Below are positions 1 through 11,656 of a stretch of 64,000 bases of DNA, in pieces. Location: positions 114,792,866 to 114,856,865 of the forward strand of contig JAYESD010000010.1 in the NCBI GenBank assembly GCA_036927565.1, given 5' to 3'. Both the position numbers and the translations under genes were made by a program. Position 1 is the stretch's first letter, and each line of letters begins with the position of its first letter. Below the pieces are notes generated by a model. It did no database searches and was not told the origin of the DNA. It saw only the letters and a program-made list of their open reading frames with translations. The stretch comes from Tuctoria greenei. Its lineage: Eukaryota; Streptophyta; Magnoliopsida; Poales; Poaceae.

Positions 1-813
1 AGGAGAAGACGTTGGCGATCCGACTACACCGTCCCCAAGACGATGTGCCTTAGCGATCGGTACACCGACTCCGAAGTTGTATTGATCTTGTTGGCGCACA
101 ATCAACCTGACCACGAGGGCCTTTGTTCCTGCAAGCAATCGAAGAACACGTAAGAACAAGAAGAACAAGCACTTATCTGTTGAATCAATCTAAAGTGGTG
201 TTCTGGATACAAGTAGACGGGCGATCTAGTCGACACGCGCGTGTACAAGGAAGCAGCAGAAGCTAACTTACGAATAAACAAAACCCACCAGCTAATGAGG
301 GCGGCTGCTACTATTTATTACCTCCCTAGGGTCGTGAGAAACCCTAATCACGAGTCCCTAATGGACTCCAAACGATACATGGGTCATGGGCCCAATTTTG
401 GTGATGCAACACCATGGACAGAAAAAGGTCTTGGTATTAAAATAACTATTGCGGCCGACTCCAAATAGATATGGACATGAGGCCGGATCCGTTTGAAAGT
501 AGACTTGATAATGTTTCCAGGAAGTACTTGAACGACCAGGTCAGAGTCCGTATGAAATCGTGGTGGCCATCACAAGTTGGTGCTTTTCTGCTGTCCAAAT
601 CCCGTCCGCGCGAATTCCCTTCCCATTGGCTCCTCTCCATTGTTCCTAAGCAAAACAAGAAAGCATGTAGTTCCACGGTCTAGATAAGATGGACATAAGG
701 CCAAGAACGAGTTCACCTCATAGTTTAGTTGACGTGCACGAGCGCGAGTGATCGGACCAGAAACCGGTAGCTGAGTTGGTGTGGATGTATCGAGGGTGTT
801 GATGTCCTCATCA
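1..813 (-). mobile_element. CRM-like chromovirus LTR, cut by the left window edge
   Basis: This segment aligns base for base with the two 868-bp LTRs at 54378-55245 and 61105-61972, starting about 55 bp inside their left end, so it is the same family and orientation. It ends in ...CTCATCA, the family terminus, and is followed by CTAAG, which would be the target duplication if the left flank matched. On the minus strand the LTR starts with a reading frame (DEDINTLDTS...ITRARARQL) that is the C-terminal tail of pol and stays open for about 81 codons here. Whether this is a solo LTR or the end of a full element to the left cannot be told from the window. Confidence 0.85.
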
Positions 814-1430
814 CTAAGCATGAACACTCTACATCCCTTGCCAACCGGAGTAGGTCATTGCCTTATTGTAAAGCTAGTCTCCTCATAAGAACGCCAATTT
901 GAAAAAAAAAATCACTGTCTTACCATGTGCTTTCTTTTATGCCCACTTAATTACCAGTTAATTTTGTGTTGATCAGTCTAGTCTCATTCTTTCATATATT
1001 ATCTTCTTATACCTGGTGATTTTTTTCTATATCACCCCTAGTAACGTTATGCAACCCTGCTGAAGGTGGACTTGTTTGAGGTACCTGCAAGGCATTCTGG
1101 GACATCGCGGCTGCCCTCTTACTTGGGGTTCTGTGGTGCCAAATGGTCCCCCACGAAAGGCCTATGCCGAGATGAAGGTCCAGATCATGCAACCTGCTTA
1201 GTCTGGTCCTATACCCTAAGTGTTTGCACTTTGCCTCCCAGTGCTACGGCTAAGTACTGAGGGCCAGAACGCTCACACCCGATTAAGGTGGGAGCCGCAT
1301 CCCAAGCGCTAACGCACGGAATTACCCAAACCCCACGTACCAGCCCAGGACTATAAGACATGGCAAAGCTAAAAGAATAGGAAAATATCAACAACGAGTG
1401 AAAAATATGCACCCCTGTTACCTGTGCAGG
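814..1430. other. Unassigned repeat-derived DNA (probable Tat-type 3' region)
   Basis: No credible coding frame is present. The short open frames on both strands overlap, lack conserved motifs and look like chance. A phrase near 1200 (tctggtcctataccctaagt) recurs in altered form at about 50150 next to a Tat-type integrase tail. This suggests both are pieces of the untranslated region of a Tat-like LTR element. That assignment is inference. Confidence 0.4.
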
Positions 1431-2110
1431 ACTTACAGAGCATCCAACTCCGGTACCTCCCAGGGGTCCTGCCGTCGATGCATATACAACGATGGTGGGC
1501 GATGCCGGAGCATCCAGCTCCGACATCACCCAGGGGGTCTGCCGTCAACATCCCAGCATGTTGACGATAGCAACAAGCGTGGATAAGTGAGTAAACTCTC
1601 TTGTCTTCTCTAGTTGCTAACATGGTTCTCTTTTGGTATCCTGTAAACGAAGGGCCTACCGTCAACACATCTACGACCATGGTGGGGCGACGTCAAAGCA
1701 TCCAGCCCCGGCACCCCCCAGGGGGCCTGCCGTTGACGACTCCATGACAATGGTGGGCGACACTGGAGCAACCAGCTCCAGCACCTCCCAAGGGGCCTAC
1801 CATCAACGTCTCTACGAAGATGGTGGATGACGTCGGGGCATCCAGCCTCGGCACCACCCAAGGGGCCTGTCGTCGACGTCACTATGACGATGGTGGACGA
1901 CGGCGAGCATCCAACTCCGGCACCACCCGAGGGGCCTGCCATCGACGCCCCAGCACGTCGACAACAGCAACAAGCGTGGATAAGTGAGTCAGCCGTCCTG
2001 CCTAGATCTTGTTGCTAACAGGGTTCTCTTGTGGTATCCTATACACCAGGGGCCTGCCGTCAATGTCTCTACAAAGATGGTGGATGACGTCAGGGCATCC
2101 AGCCCCGGCA
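1431..2110. repeat. 70-bp minisatellite, left half
   Basis: The array has a unit of about 70 bp whose phase marker catccagctccgg recurs at 1441, 1511, 1699, 1769, 1839 and 1908. Within the array a longer block (gcgtggataagtgag ... ggtatcct) recurs at 1578 and 1974, giving a higher-order period near 396 bp. Since 70 is not a multiple of three, the frame rotates from unit to unit and the open frames across it are not genes. The array is continuous with 4936-5180 once the solo LTR between them is removed. Tandem repeats of this kind are known in untranslated regions of Tat-lineage elements. Confidence 0.85.
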
Positions 2111-4293
2111 TGTGACACCCGGTTCTAAAAATGAACCAAGTGAACGCATATGTGTGCCCAGGACATTAAACACACATACACGAGTGCATTCACAAAATGA
2201 TATATAGAAAATTACCACAGAACAAGATTAATTAACCACTTTTATGACATAATTCAGAATATCCTCGAATACAAGCTCTAATGAATATTAATGAGAAGTT
2301 TGAACTAATGTAGCGCAAATAAACTAAATAAAGCAACTAATCAGCTAAGCAAATAGGGTAGCGCAGCTCCAATCAACACCACAGGAAAGCTGACGGCAGA
2401 CACGGCCTAGAACTTCCCATTATCACCATTATACTCTCAATCCTAACTTGCAACTGTTGGTGGGGGAATTGCAAGAGTGAGTACATGTCGTACTCAGCAA
2501 GTGTGGAAAGTATGACATGTAGCTGATACAAATGACGACAATAATAAAGTCTAAGTGCTGAATAGTGCATTAAAACATTTGAAAAGCATTACATTATATG
2601 TATGTGAAGTAAACCCATAATAAACCATAATTAATAACATAGTACCAATCCATATTCCATCACCACTATACTAGATTTCTCATTCCCATTAACCATATCC
2701 ATTGCCATAAACCATATCATCAACCATAACCATTACCAAACCATAACCTTCCCAAAAACCATCCCAATACCAAGTTCCCTCTAATCATGGAAGTTGTCTA
2801 GGTGCTCATAACCGGGATCACGGCTATTATGATAGTTTTTATGACACTCTGCAGAGTTTGTACCACTTTACCCACGTATTTGTGATTTCATCACCCGTCG
2901 ATGACTAAAGAAAACCTCCATTATGCCAATTACACTTCCTTTGGTGTATGTCCAAGAGATCACAAAATACTTTTACAAAGGGACTACTAGCATGTACGGA
3001 CCTACTGAGGTTTCACTGGTAGCGATGTCTCTAACTGAGCACGTCTTCAACCAAGGGCCCCCCTCTTGTGCCATTCGGATCCCAAGGAGTCCTGCCAACC
3101 ATATCCAAACCCAATCCAACTCCCCTTCCCCGGTGCGCCAAATGATTCGCGCAATACTAGCAATACCCTAATTAATCAGCTATGCCACACCCATATTTGG
3201 CCTCGTGGTGGCACTGTAGTACTGGCTTATTCTCGTATGAACCGGTCCTTAGATCTAAAGCAAGCGAAACCACCATGACATCCAACCCATCCACATGCCA
3301 TGCTTGCTTAGATCACACATTACCATATCATATTAACCAGTTCATAATAACCATAATCTCATTAATGCATAGTTAAATAGTATAGTTGTTTTTGCATCTC
3401 AATTGATTAAACAAAGCAAAAAGGTAAAAATCCTTTCCTGACTCTCTACCATGTATTCCAGGTGACAAGGGTGGTTAACAAAACCAGTAAACTTCCTATC
3501 GTAGGATACCCATCAAATTGACACAAGCATGTAGTTTTTAAATCAAAACATTTATTTTAGGAACAGGATCAATATGTTCAAGGACACTTGCCTTGCTCTT
3601 GGGCTTGATTGGGATCAAAGACTTCAAACTATTGGTGCTGGAGGTCCTCCGCAGCACTCTCTAGCGCAAATCCGTCTAAACCGTGCAACAAACATACAAG
3701 AAAAGAATCACAATCAAGAAGTGTGCATATATTACTCAATATGACATGACATGCATGATTAATGCAATTATGAGGCAAAACTAGTTAATGAGTTACTATT
3801 AAGGTTCACTAATCATTTACAATGGTTATTAACAAGTCTACACAGGTTTAGAGTTTATTCAAATCAATTTAGAATTAATTCAGCAGGAATCAGATCGTAA
3901 AATTGGACTAGTTCGCTGTAGGGTCGGACTAGTCCACCCTTCGTAGAAACAGCGAACTAGGGTTTTCTAGATTGACATGAATTTGGAGAAACGGGGTTGA
4001 ATCCACGTGAGAAAAAGGAAGTAGAAGGTATACCAGGTGCTTAGAACTCCAATGAATCAAGGGTTTTGTAGGCAACACTTGGATCTTAAAGATCTAGGGT
4101 TGATGAAGAAAGGTTGATGGTGAATCGTTGATGAAGAACGCAAACTTGATGGAGATCTTGATCCTATTTTGTTTCGTTCTCTTCTTTTTCTTGCTCGGGA
4201 TCTCCTTCTCCCTCCTTGGTGGCGGCTACCCACGAGCTAGGGTTTTGTGGACTTCAATTGAGGCAAAAGGATGTAAAGTCAAGGGGTGGGGTT

Positions 4294-4302
4294 GTTTATA
4301 TA
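4294..4302 (-). promoter_or_regulatory. TATA-like box of the solo LTR-X
   Basis: On the minus strand the sequence reads TATATAAAC, followed by a C-rich, then GA-rich stretch like a plant 5' untranslated leader. The equivalent position in the other copy (37501-37509) is preserved, which supports a promoter role at the U3/R boundary. The transcription start is not known. Confidence 0.5.
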
Positions 4303-4477
4303 ATGGTGAAGGCTAGGGTTTCGATGGATTCGAGTTTGGGGAGGGTTGTGGCTGGTGTGGGGTCCCACATGGGATACAAAAAGAGTTAGACACGACGCCC
4401 TTAGGTCCACTTAAGGTAAAACCCAAAAACACATCGTGGAACAAAAGATCAACTCAGAATCGCGATTTACGAGACAA

Positions 4478-4815
4478 GTCCGACAACGGCCGAACTAGTC
4501 CGAAGATTGACAGAAACGAAAACGGACAAGTCCGGACTATATCAGACGAGTCCGAACTTGGTCAGAGGAAAATCAGATAAGTCCGGCCAAAACTGGACAA
4601 GTCTGATTTTAGTCAGAGGGAAAACGGACAAGTCCGCTGGAATACCGGACAAGTCCAGGAACTTAGCAAAATTTCCAAGGAATTGGAACGGACTAGTTTG
4701 CTATGGACCGGACAAGTCTAAAACTGTACAGAGGCAAAAAACCAGAATAGTCTGCACTAAAACGGACATGTTCGAGCGAGGTCAGAGAGAAATTAGACTA
4801 GTCTGCACTTCCCAA
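4478..4815. repeat. LTR-X internal array of ACAAGTCCG/ACTAGTCCG motifs
   Basis: Imperfect repeats of about 45-50 bp each carry the core (C/T)GGACAAGTCCG or GGACTAGTCCG, often followed by a ggtcagagaga-like spacer. The longest form, CGGACTAGTCCG, is a perfect 12-bp palindrome. The same array is at 37680-38000 in the other LTR-X copy. It lies between the TATA-like box and the plus-strand right end of the LTR, that is, in the upstream (U3) part of the minus-strand promoter. Confidence 0.75.
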
Positions 4816-4935
4816 AATTTTTGAGTGCAGTTTTGCTCTAAATTCAATTTAAACTCATTCCTTTTTATGTGGATTAATGTTAAACATGTATATGAACTTA
4901 TGCAATGCATGATGCATCAAAATGAGGGTGTTACA

Positions 4936-5180
4936 CGACACCTCCTAGGGGGGCTTCCGTCGACGACTTTACGATGATGAAGGGCGACACCGGAGCAGCC
5001 AGCTCCGGCACCTCCCATAGGGCCTGTCGTCGATGCATCTATGTCGATGGTGGGCGACGCTGGAGCGTCCAACTCCGGCATCACCCAAGGGGCCTGCCAT
5101 CGATGCATCTACGTTGATGGTGGGCAATGCTGGAGCATCCAGCTCCGGCATCACCCAGGGGGCCTGCCGTCGACGAAAAC
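4936..5180. repeat. 70-bp minisatellite, right half
   Basis: These are units of the same 70-bp repeat as 1431-2110 (phase marker near 5066 and 5136). They were separated from the left half by the solo LTR insertion. Neighbouring units are well conserved in the segment ggggcctgccgtcgacg. No coding meaning is supported, because the repeat period shifts the frame. Confidence 0.85.
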
Positions 5181-5534
5181 ACTCAGACAAAGCTCGGCGC
5201 TCTTGGAAGGGCCACACCGAGGCCAACCACTCATGCTCCCCCACTTCGCTGGGGGACCTATCGAACACATCCTACGCTCAAGTGGTAGGCGTACCTGACA
5301 ACTTGGCCACGCCTACCAGGGGGCCTCTAAGGGGGTTCCATAGGGAGGATGTCAACTAGCGACAAATTGGCTGTGTCAACTGTGCAAGCGTTGGTTCCTC
5401 AAAAGCTAACGACATCATCAAAAAGCTCTTCAAGACCTTGCACATCAAGGGGGCAACAATTGGGGCAACAATTTGAGAAGCACAGGACAAGCCAACAAGC
5501 AAAACAAAATGGATTAACTTCATTAACAAGTTAT
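5181..5534. other. Spacer between minisatellite and coiled-coil pseudogene
   Basis: This looks like the untranslated region that follows the minus-strand coiled-coil frame ending at 5535. It contains a direct repeat (ttggggcaacaa at about 5450-5471) and GC-rich stretches resembling the minisatellite. No RNA gene or conserved domain is recognised. Confidence 0.45.
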
Positions 5535-6460
5535 TTATACAATGGGGTCATCCTCGGATACAAAAAGCATTCCGCCTAAGTAATCCCGCTGGAACGAAGA
5601 GGCCACCTGCTTGGCAAGGTCCTGGACTTCAGCTCTCGCCTCTTCCTCTCGCTCATCAAGGGGGCCTTTCTCCAACGGCTCTAGCGGGATCGTCGGGTAC
5701 TCGCTCCGGAAGCACACCAAGACATGGGGAGGCCACCAGCTCAGCCAGCTCCCTTCCCTCAACCTCCAGCCGCCTCGCAAGGACGATGTTCACCGTCCTC
5801 AACTTCGAGTACAGGGAGTCCAAAGTTGGGAGCAGCTCGGCCACCCCATGAGACGGCTCCCCGTGCGGCACGGGACCAAGGCCAAGGGTCTCCAACATCA
5901 CCCCAGTATGGGCCAGGAAGTCCCGGACCCCTTGGGCCTCGATCGCGTGGGAGGCTTGGGGGCTCTCCGCACAGTTTCCTCCCGGTCGACGAGCTCCCGA
6001 GCACGACGCTCCAGATCGTCCTTCCGATGCTTGATGGCGAGCTCCAAGTCCTGCATAGCCTAGCGCTTCTCCTACAGGCTCCTGGAGACCTCCTCCTCCT
6101 TAGCCTCCAAGTCTCGTTCCGCATCAGCAATGAAAACTTCGCGGCGGACCAACTCCATCCGCTGATCCTCACACAGCTTCAGGCAGGCATCGGTGATGAC
6201 CTGGGCCTTCAAAGCCTTCACCTCGAGCTCCTTGTTTTTGGCATCGACCAACTTCACCAAGCGCCGCTCCTCCGCGATCTGATCCCACTCTTGGGCGAAA
6301 GCAGCTTGCGTCTAGCGTAAGACGGACTGGGTCGCGGCCACAGCATCAGCGAGAGGGATCGGCGTGACCGTCGCCATGGACGGCAGCCCCTCCACCCCTT
6401 CTGCCAATGCTGCGGCAAGCACCGATGCCTGGGGACCAGATGGCTCCCCACCTGGAGCTC
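5535..6460 (-). pseudogene. Coiled-coil protein remnant of a Tat-like element
   Basis: The minus strand encodes, in frames interrupted by stops and shifts, an E/K/R/L-rich heptad-like protein. Pieces include KNKELEVKALKAQVITDACL (about 6220), AERDLEAKEEEVSRSL (about 6090), SLYSKLRTVNIVLARRLEVE (about 5800) and EEEARAEVQDLAKQVASSFQ, ending DDPIV-stop at 5535. The conserved C-terminus resembles coiled-coil proteins carried by grass retrotransposons (recalled similarity, family not certain). There are at least three frame breaks. Its start is lost where LTR-X of element B begins at 6461, and its upstream part is not found on the other side of that element. Confidence 0.55.
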
Positions 6461-7038
6461 TGTGACACCCGGTTCCGAAAATTTACCAAGTGAACGGATA
6501 TGTGTGCCCAGGAGTTCAACAAACATACACGAGTGCATTCACAAAAGGAGATATAAAAAATTATCATAGAACAACATTAATTAAGCACTTTTATTACAAA
6601 ATTCATAATATCCTCGAATACAAGCTCTAATGAATATCAATGACAAGTTTGAACTAATGTAGCAGAAATAAACTAATAAAGCAACTATGCAGCTAAGCAA
6701 AGGGGTATATGGCGCAGCTCCAAGTAACACCACAGGTAAAGCTGACGGCAGACACGACCTAGAACTCCGCATTATCAACGTTATACTCCCAATCCTGACC
6801 TGCAACTGTTGGTGGGGGAATTGCAAGGGTGAGTACGTGTCATACTCAGCAAGTGTGGAAAGTATGACATGTAGCTGATTCAAATGACAAATATAATAAA
6901 GGCTAAGTGCTGAAAAGTATATTAAAACATTCGAAAAGCAATATATTGTATGTATGTGAAGTAAACCCATCATAAACCATGTAGTTACCATAATACCAGT
7001 CCATAATTCATTACCATCACCCATCACCATTATACCAG
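6461..7038 (-). mobile_element. 3' LTR (LTR-X) of element B, first part
   Basis: The segment begins TGTGACACCCGG and matches the first ~570 bp of the solo LTR at 2111. It is interrupted by element A at a site duplicated as ACCAG (7034-7038 and 35904-35908) and continues at 35904. Removing element A restores an LTR of about 2.79 kb. The left flank AGCTC does not match GGGTC beyond the right end of element B (49826-49830), so element B as a whole has no target duplication. Confidence 0.88.
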
Positions 7039-10000
7039 TGTGAGGACCGGGGTCCACACATTCCAGGAATCATATTGGCTGGTGCTGTGCGATGCGGCAA
7101 CCAACAGCACACAAGAAAAGTCTTACAAAATAACCAACACAAATATTTTATTTCACAAGATGATTCTGTTTTACAACATAATATACAACGCAACGGAATA
7201 TACATATTCATACTCTCAACTAGCTATGCACAAGAGAAGTTGTCCATGCCCGCAGACGCTTCTCACTAGCAACACGAAAACAGAGAGCATCGGCGAGGTT
7301 TCCGTGAGAGATACATCTCGACAAGCTTGAGGTCTCACGGACAACCAAAACCGAAGCATAAGCTAATAATACCTTCAAAAACCACAATATAGCAACCGTG
7401 AGCACACGGCTCAGCAAGACTTAACCGTCTCACCTAAACCTGAAACTCTACATGCTGGGAACTTTAAAGACTAGGAAGCTTAATTTGCAGGAATGGACTC
7501 GTCAAAAGTAAATCCTTAGTGGTCAATTTTAAAGTATCCTACGCGATCCATGGGCATAGCATCATTGTGAATTCCACAATCAAACAAGAAACGCTTCATC
7601 CACGATGATACTGGCTCAAGGTTTCATAAGCCTTATCCAAGTTAAATGTTTGGAAATTGTAAATTTAATTATGCTATCTCTATAGCAGCCAAGATTTCAA
7701 TACAAATAATTATTCATAACAGCATATTCATAATCTTTCCATTTATCTTTCTTACTACGTCAAGACTCAGTGTCCAAGTATGCTCAATCTATAACCGCGA
7801 GCGACGGTGATTCGAATCAAAAACACCCGGACTGCACGACACGTACGCCCATACTCGGTGTTGCATCGGCACACTCCACTGATGTCGCACGCAGCCACCT
7901 TTCCCCAGATTCAACCATGAAACAGTTCGATCGACCCAAACAGTGAGCTCACTTCAAAGTGCACCTCCATTGTGAGATGTTCTTGAGTAAGTTACCTCCC
8001 ACTATACTAATAGCCGACAACTTAAGCCGATTGAAAAGGTTCCAACATAGGATCCTTAAGGTACATCGGTTTCTTGGGTTCCATATAGCTAGTATGCACC
8101 CGGTACAGTTCAAACTTGTCCAACAGGGCCAAGCACGAGATGGGCCTTAACCGACACAGACGAGGCTACAAATCCATCTCCCCAACACCTGCCTCGCCAT
8201 TACCGACCCAGGCACGATGTGGGCAAACCAACCTACACAAATCCCCATCCACGTCTCATATTACAGAGTTAACATTACGGTAACAATCCGCGAGTAGGTT
8301 TCCCTCACTCAACTTCTCTAGCAAGTAGAATTCAACTACCTGACTTGTGGTCGATAAAATGTGACCAATCTCGCGAGTAGTTTCCAACATACTCGACTTC
8401 TACCGATCTTCTAACTAAACATTAAGCATAGCAATATAATCCGAGTGGGTCTTATACTACCCATCCACATCAAGGACTATTTGGTCATCCATGTGGAGTA
8501 TTCAATCAACATAGAGCTAATGCACATATCAAGTCTATTCAATACAGTGTGTATAAAAGAAAAACTTTAAAAGGCACTTAAATGCAAACCGAGGCTTGCC
8601 TTTCGGTTGCGATAAAAGTCAGCGATGATCAGTTAGTATTCTTCGATGAGAAAATCATGCCACACCAGAATCAATAGAGAATTCCACTCCTCCAGGTTGT
8701 GCTTCTCGTTGGCCACCTTCGTCACGAGCACTATTGAAATGATATGCAATTAAGATATTGCAATTTATTAATATAACAATTGAAGTTTATTATAACTCAA
8801 GAAGGATTAATATTAGTTAGGACATTAAGTTCCGTTGCTAGACTGGCCAGCAACAGAAAGGAAACAAGATGAACTTAGGCAATGGACATGTGAAGTGAAA
8901 TAGATGTTGTTTGTACATAGGGATGTGATCTCAATTTTATATAGGTTCAACAGACTCCCTGAGTCTGAGAAAATTACAGGGAGTTCACATGGTCATGCAG
9001 GAATAACCAGGTAAGTTTCAGATACAGCAATTGAATATATTGGTCTACAAAATTTCTTAAGTGTTTAGCTTTATCTGAATTTTGGTTGTAGTTCTGGAGG
9101 TCTATCATGGTCACCAGTGGTTGTACCATATAGAGGGGGTCTCACTGGTTCTAGGAATTTTTTTTTACAATTTTATAAGCTTCCTACAGGGAGAAATTGA
9201 TTTTACAAGGTTGGATAATTTACTGAAAAAGATTCTATTGATTTTGGGCATGGTATGACCAGTTAGGAAAAATCTCCAGATTTGAACTAGGTAATTTAAG
9301 TCCATTGAAGCTGAATTTTGTAAATTAATTCAGAAACTTACTAAAAACCTTTTATCAAAATTATCAATTTTTCTATGAAGTGAATCATCAGATAAAAATT
9401 AAATATGATTTTGCTTTGAAGGGCTCTACAGGAACATATAGGGATTTTCATGAAGATTGGGTTGTAGTTCTGATTACTGTGGGTAAATATAAAACCAATA
9501 AAGTTGGTTTGACAAAATTTGAAGCTTTATACTGAGAGATATTCAATTTATAAGTTTGCACAAGTTTCTGTACAAATTATAAATGAATTTGACTATTTTT
9601 ATGTGCATAGAGAATGCACAGGTGATTAGACCATGTAAATGAAGTCTAATGACCCTGAGATTTCTACTGGAGTTCAATGATATTAGAATTAAGGTTCTGG
9701 AAATATTTGGTAATTTTCCAAAGAGCAGAACTATAGGAATTAATTCTATAAGCATTTTTTTAGTTGAATTATGGAGAAATTCATATGGACTTTCATACAA
9801 ATCCAAGTACACCACTGGAAAGTATTCTTCATTCTGGTTCTAATAAAATTTATGTGGGAATTCTTGGACAATTCTACAAGGAGATATGAATTTTTGAAGT
9901 GGGAACTAAATCAGGAATTAAGTTTCAATTGGAAAAGGTTTCAATAATGGCTGGGCCAACAGGATTTAAAATTGGCCAATCGGGTTGAAGCAACACCGGG

Positions 10001-11594
10001 CCACAGGGTTCACGGATGTAGCCACACGGGATCCTTGTCCGCACCAGATCCGGGCATGCGTGTTACACTCCCTAACAACTGGGCCCCACGAAATCGTCAT
10101 CTACCTCCAGCCTGGCGCGCGACCGCGGCGGCGCCTTGCTAGAGCTCTCACCGCCCATCGATCCACGACACGTCTCCTCGCCAAACTCGCCACCTAACCC
10201 TATTTTGAGGTGCTGCGCACGCCGGTGGGCTCAGCGCACGCCGGCGATGGCCGGTAAGACTTGCGCGACGGCAGTGGTGGCAATTAGGGTTTCGGCCATG
10301 TCGGCCGAGCCCAACGATGGGTGAAACAGATCGGGGAGACCTCGGGAAGATTCATGGAAGCATGGGGAACAAGAATCTGCCCATAAGAGGGAGGGAAAAG
10401 GCTTGGAAACTGGTGGCGACTACGGACCGAGGAGAAAAAATCCGCGGTTGGGGAAAAATGGGATTCCGGTGTGAATATCCAATGAAACTCGATGACTCTT
10501 GCTCGCGGTGATGCGCCTGGCCATATATAACAACATAGCACAAGTGCACAAGGAATAAACAACCGTGCAAAAAGAAATTCGCACACGAACAGACTATACT
10601 CATATTCGAAGATCGTCGGAAGAAATGGAAATACGGGGGCTAGGAAGCATGGCATGGGCTGAAACTTTACGAGCATGTTCTACATGTAAGTGCACACCTT
10701 TTTCCATCAAGGACCGAGGGAATATGATGCTTACATCAGCGGGTGATCGAGGGACAGAGGGCGTCAAGAACAAAGGAGCACGCCGGTGGTCCGAAATTCT
10801 TCAAACCCGTCGATGGGGAGCCTCAAACTGTGAAGGAGATTCACCAAGGAGTCGCGCAAGAGGTTGGGGAATAACCTAGGGCGAAGAAACTGGAGCCATA
10901 CTGTTGCTCCCTGGTGGATTCCAAGGGGAGGAGAAGTACTCGCCGGGAGTGAACTTTTTGCGCCCAACTGCAGAACAGAGGTGAAAGACTCGACTTGGGG
11001 ACTGAGGACAGATAAGGAGGAGCTCTGGACGAGCTGGGGGCAGCTGGAGGCGACTTCCACAGTGCAAGCAGCTCTGTGGTAGTTGCATGCCGAGAGGTGG
11101 CGCCCTGGGAAGGACAGGGGCGAAATTGAGCCTACGACCAGTGGGTCCCACCCCTCTATTCATCTATATCTTCTCTGGACACTAAAATATCCCACCAACT
11201 TGTGTCCAAAAATTCTAGAAATTTTATGGTAGACTAAATTGAAGGTGTAGAAATTGATTCTGGAACCAAAATGTTGATTTGACAAAGTTTCGAATGAATT
11301 CAAATTTGAATTTGAATTTGAGTTAAATTCAATGTAGCTATTGAATTAAATAGCAAACTTGCTTCAAAAATTATGAAACTTTGCAGAGATGCTATTTGAA
11401 ATATTTTGAATCCATTGGTCAACTCAAATCTTTATGTTAACTTCATTTAAATAGTAGCTAAGTTTGTTCTTTTTTGATTTCCTCATTTGGAGTTTGAATT
11501 AATTTGTTTTTCTCATTTCATTTTTAATTCTTTTTATCATTCAAAATTTTTAGTCCAAACTGAAGTTTTCCTTATGGATATTAGGGCTTTTACA
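7039..11594 (-). repeat. Element A 3' LTR (4556 bp)
   Basis: The LTR starts TGTGAGGACC and ends GCTTTTACA, with TG...CA termini. The right LTR (31373-35903, 4531 bp) aligns along its length. About 10000-11160 (the first part of the LTR in the element's sense) is GC-rich and gives several overlapping open frames. These recur in the partner LTR with shifts and are not genes. The rest is AT-rich. No separate insertion is seen inside. Confidence 0.9.
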
Positions 11595-11611
11595 TTCCTT
11601 CCCCCTTAAAA
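11595..11611 (-). other. Element A polypurine tract
   Basis: On the minus strand TTTTAAGGGGGAAGGAA lies directly against the LTR start (TGTAAAAGCC). It is the expected primer for plus-strand DNA synthesis and fixes the leftward orientation. Confidence 0.85.
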
Positions 11612-11656
11612 GAATCTCGTCCTGAGATTACAAATGAAAGAGACAGAAGTAAAAGA

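Larger units (their letters stand above)
2111..4935 (-). mobile_element. Solo LTR of a Tekay/Del-type Ty3 element (LTR-X family)
   Basis: The segment begins TGTGACACCC and ends GGGTGTTACA, an imperfect inverted terminal repeat of LTR type. Its flanks CGGCA (2106-2110) and CGACA (4936-4940) form a 5-bp target duplication with one transition, and the minisatellite reads straight through when the insert is removed. It aligns over its length with the split LTR at 6461-7038 plus 35904-38124 (about 2.79 kb against 2.83 kb). No gag or pol is inside. It is therefore most simply a solo LTR left by LTR-LTR recombination. The minus-strand sense is inferred from the element-B copy. Confidence 0.88.

Noticed and set aside
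4128..4316. Short frame with a hydrophobic stretch (ILILFCFVLFFFLLGISF) like a signal peptide
   Set aside because: It lies in the leader region of LTR-X on the strand opposite to element sense, and the same place in the other LTR-X copy is not open.
5611..6320. Plus-strand frames of 150 and 198 residues
   Set aside because: They are opposite-strand shadows of the coiled-coil pseudogene, whose minus-strand reading has conserved heptad-like sequence.
10284..11163. Several overlapping 80-130-residue frames in GC-rich DNA
   Set aside because: They lie in the LTR of element A, recur with frame changes in the other LTR and carry no conserved motif.
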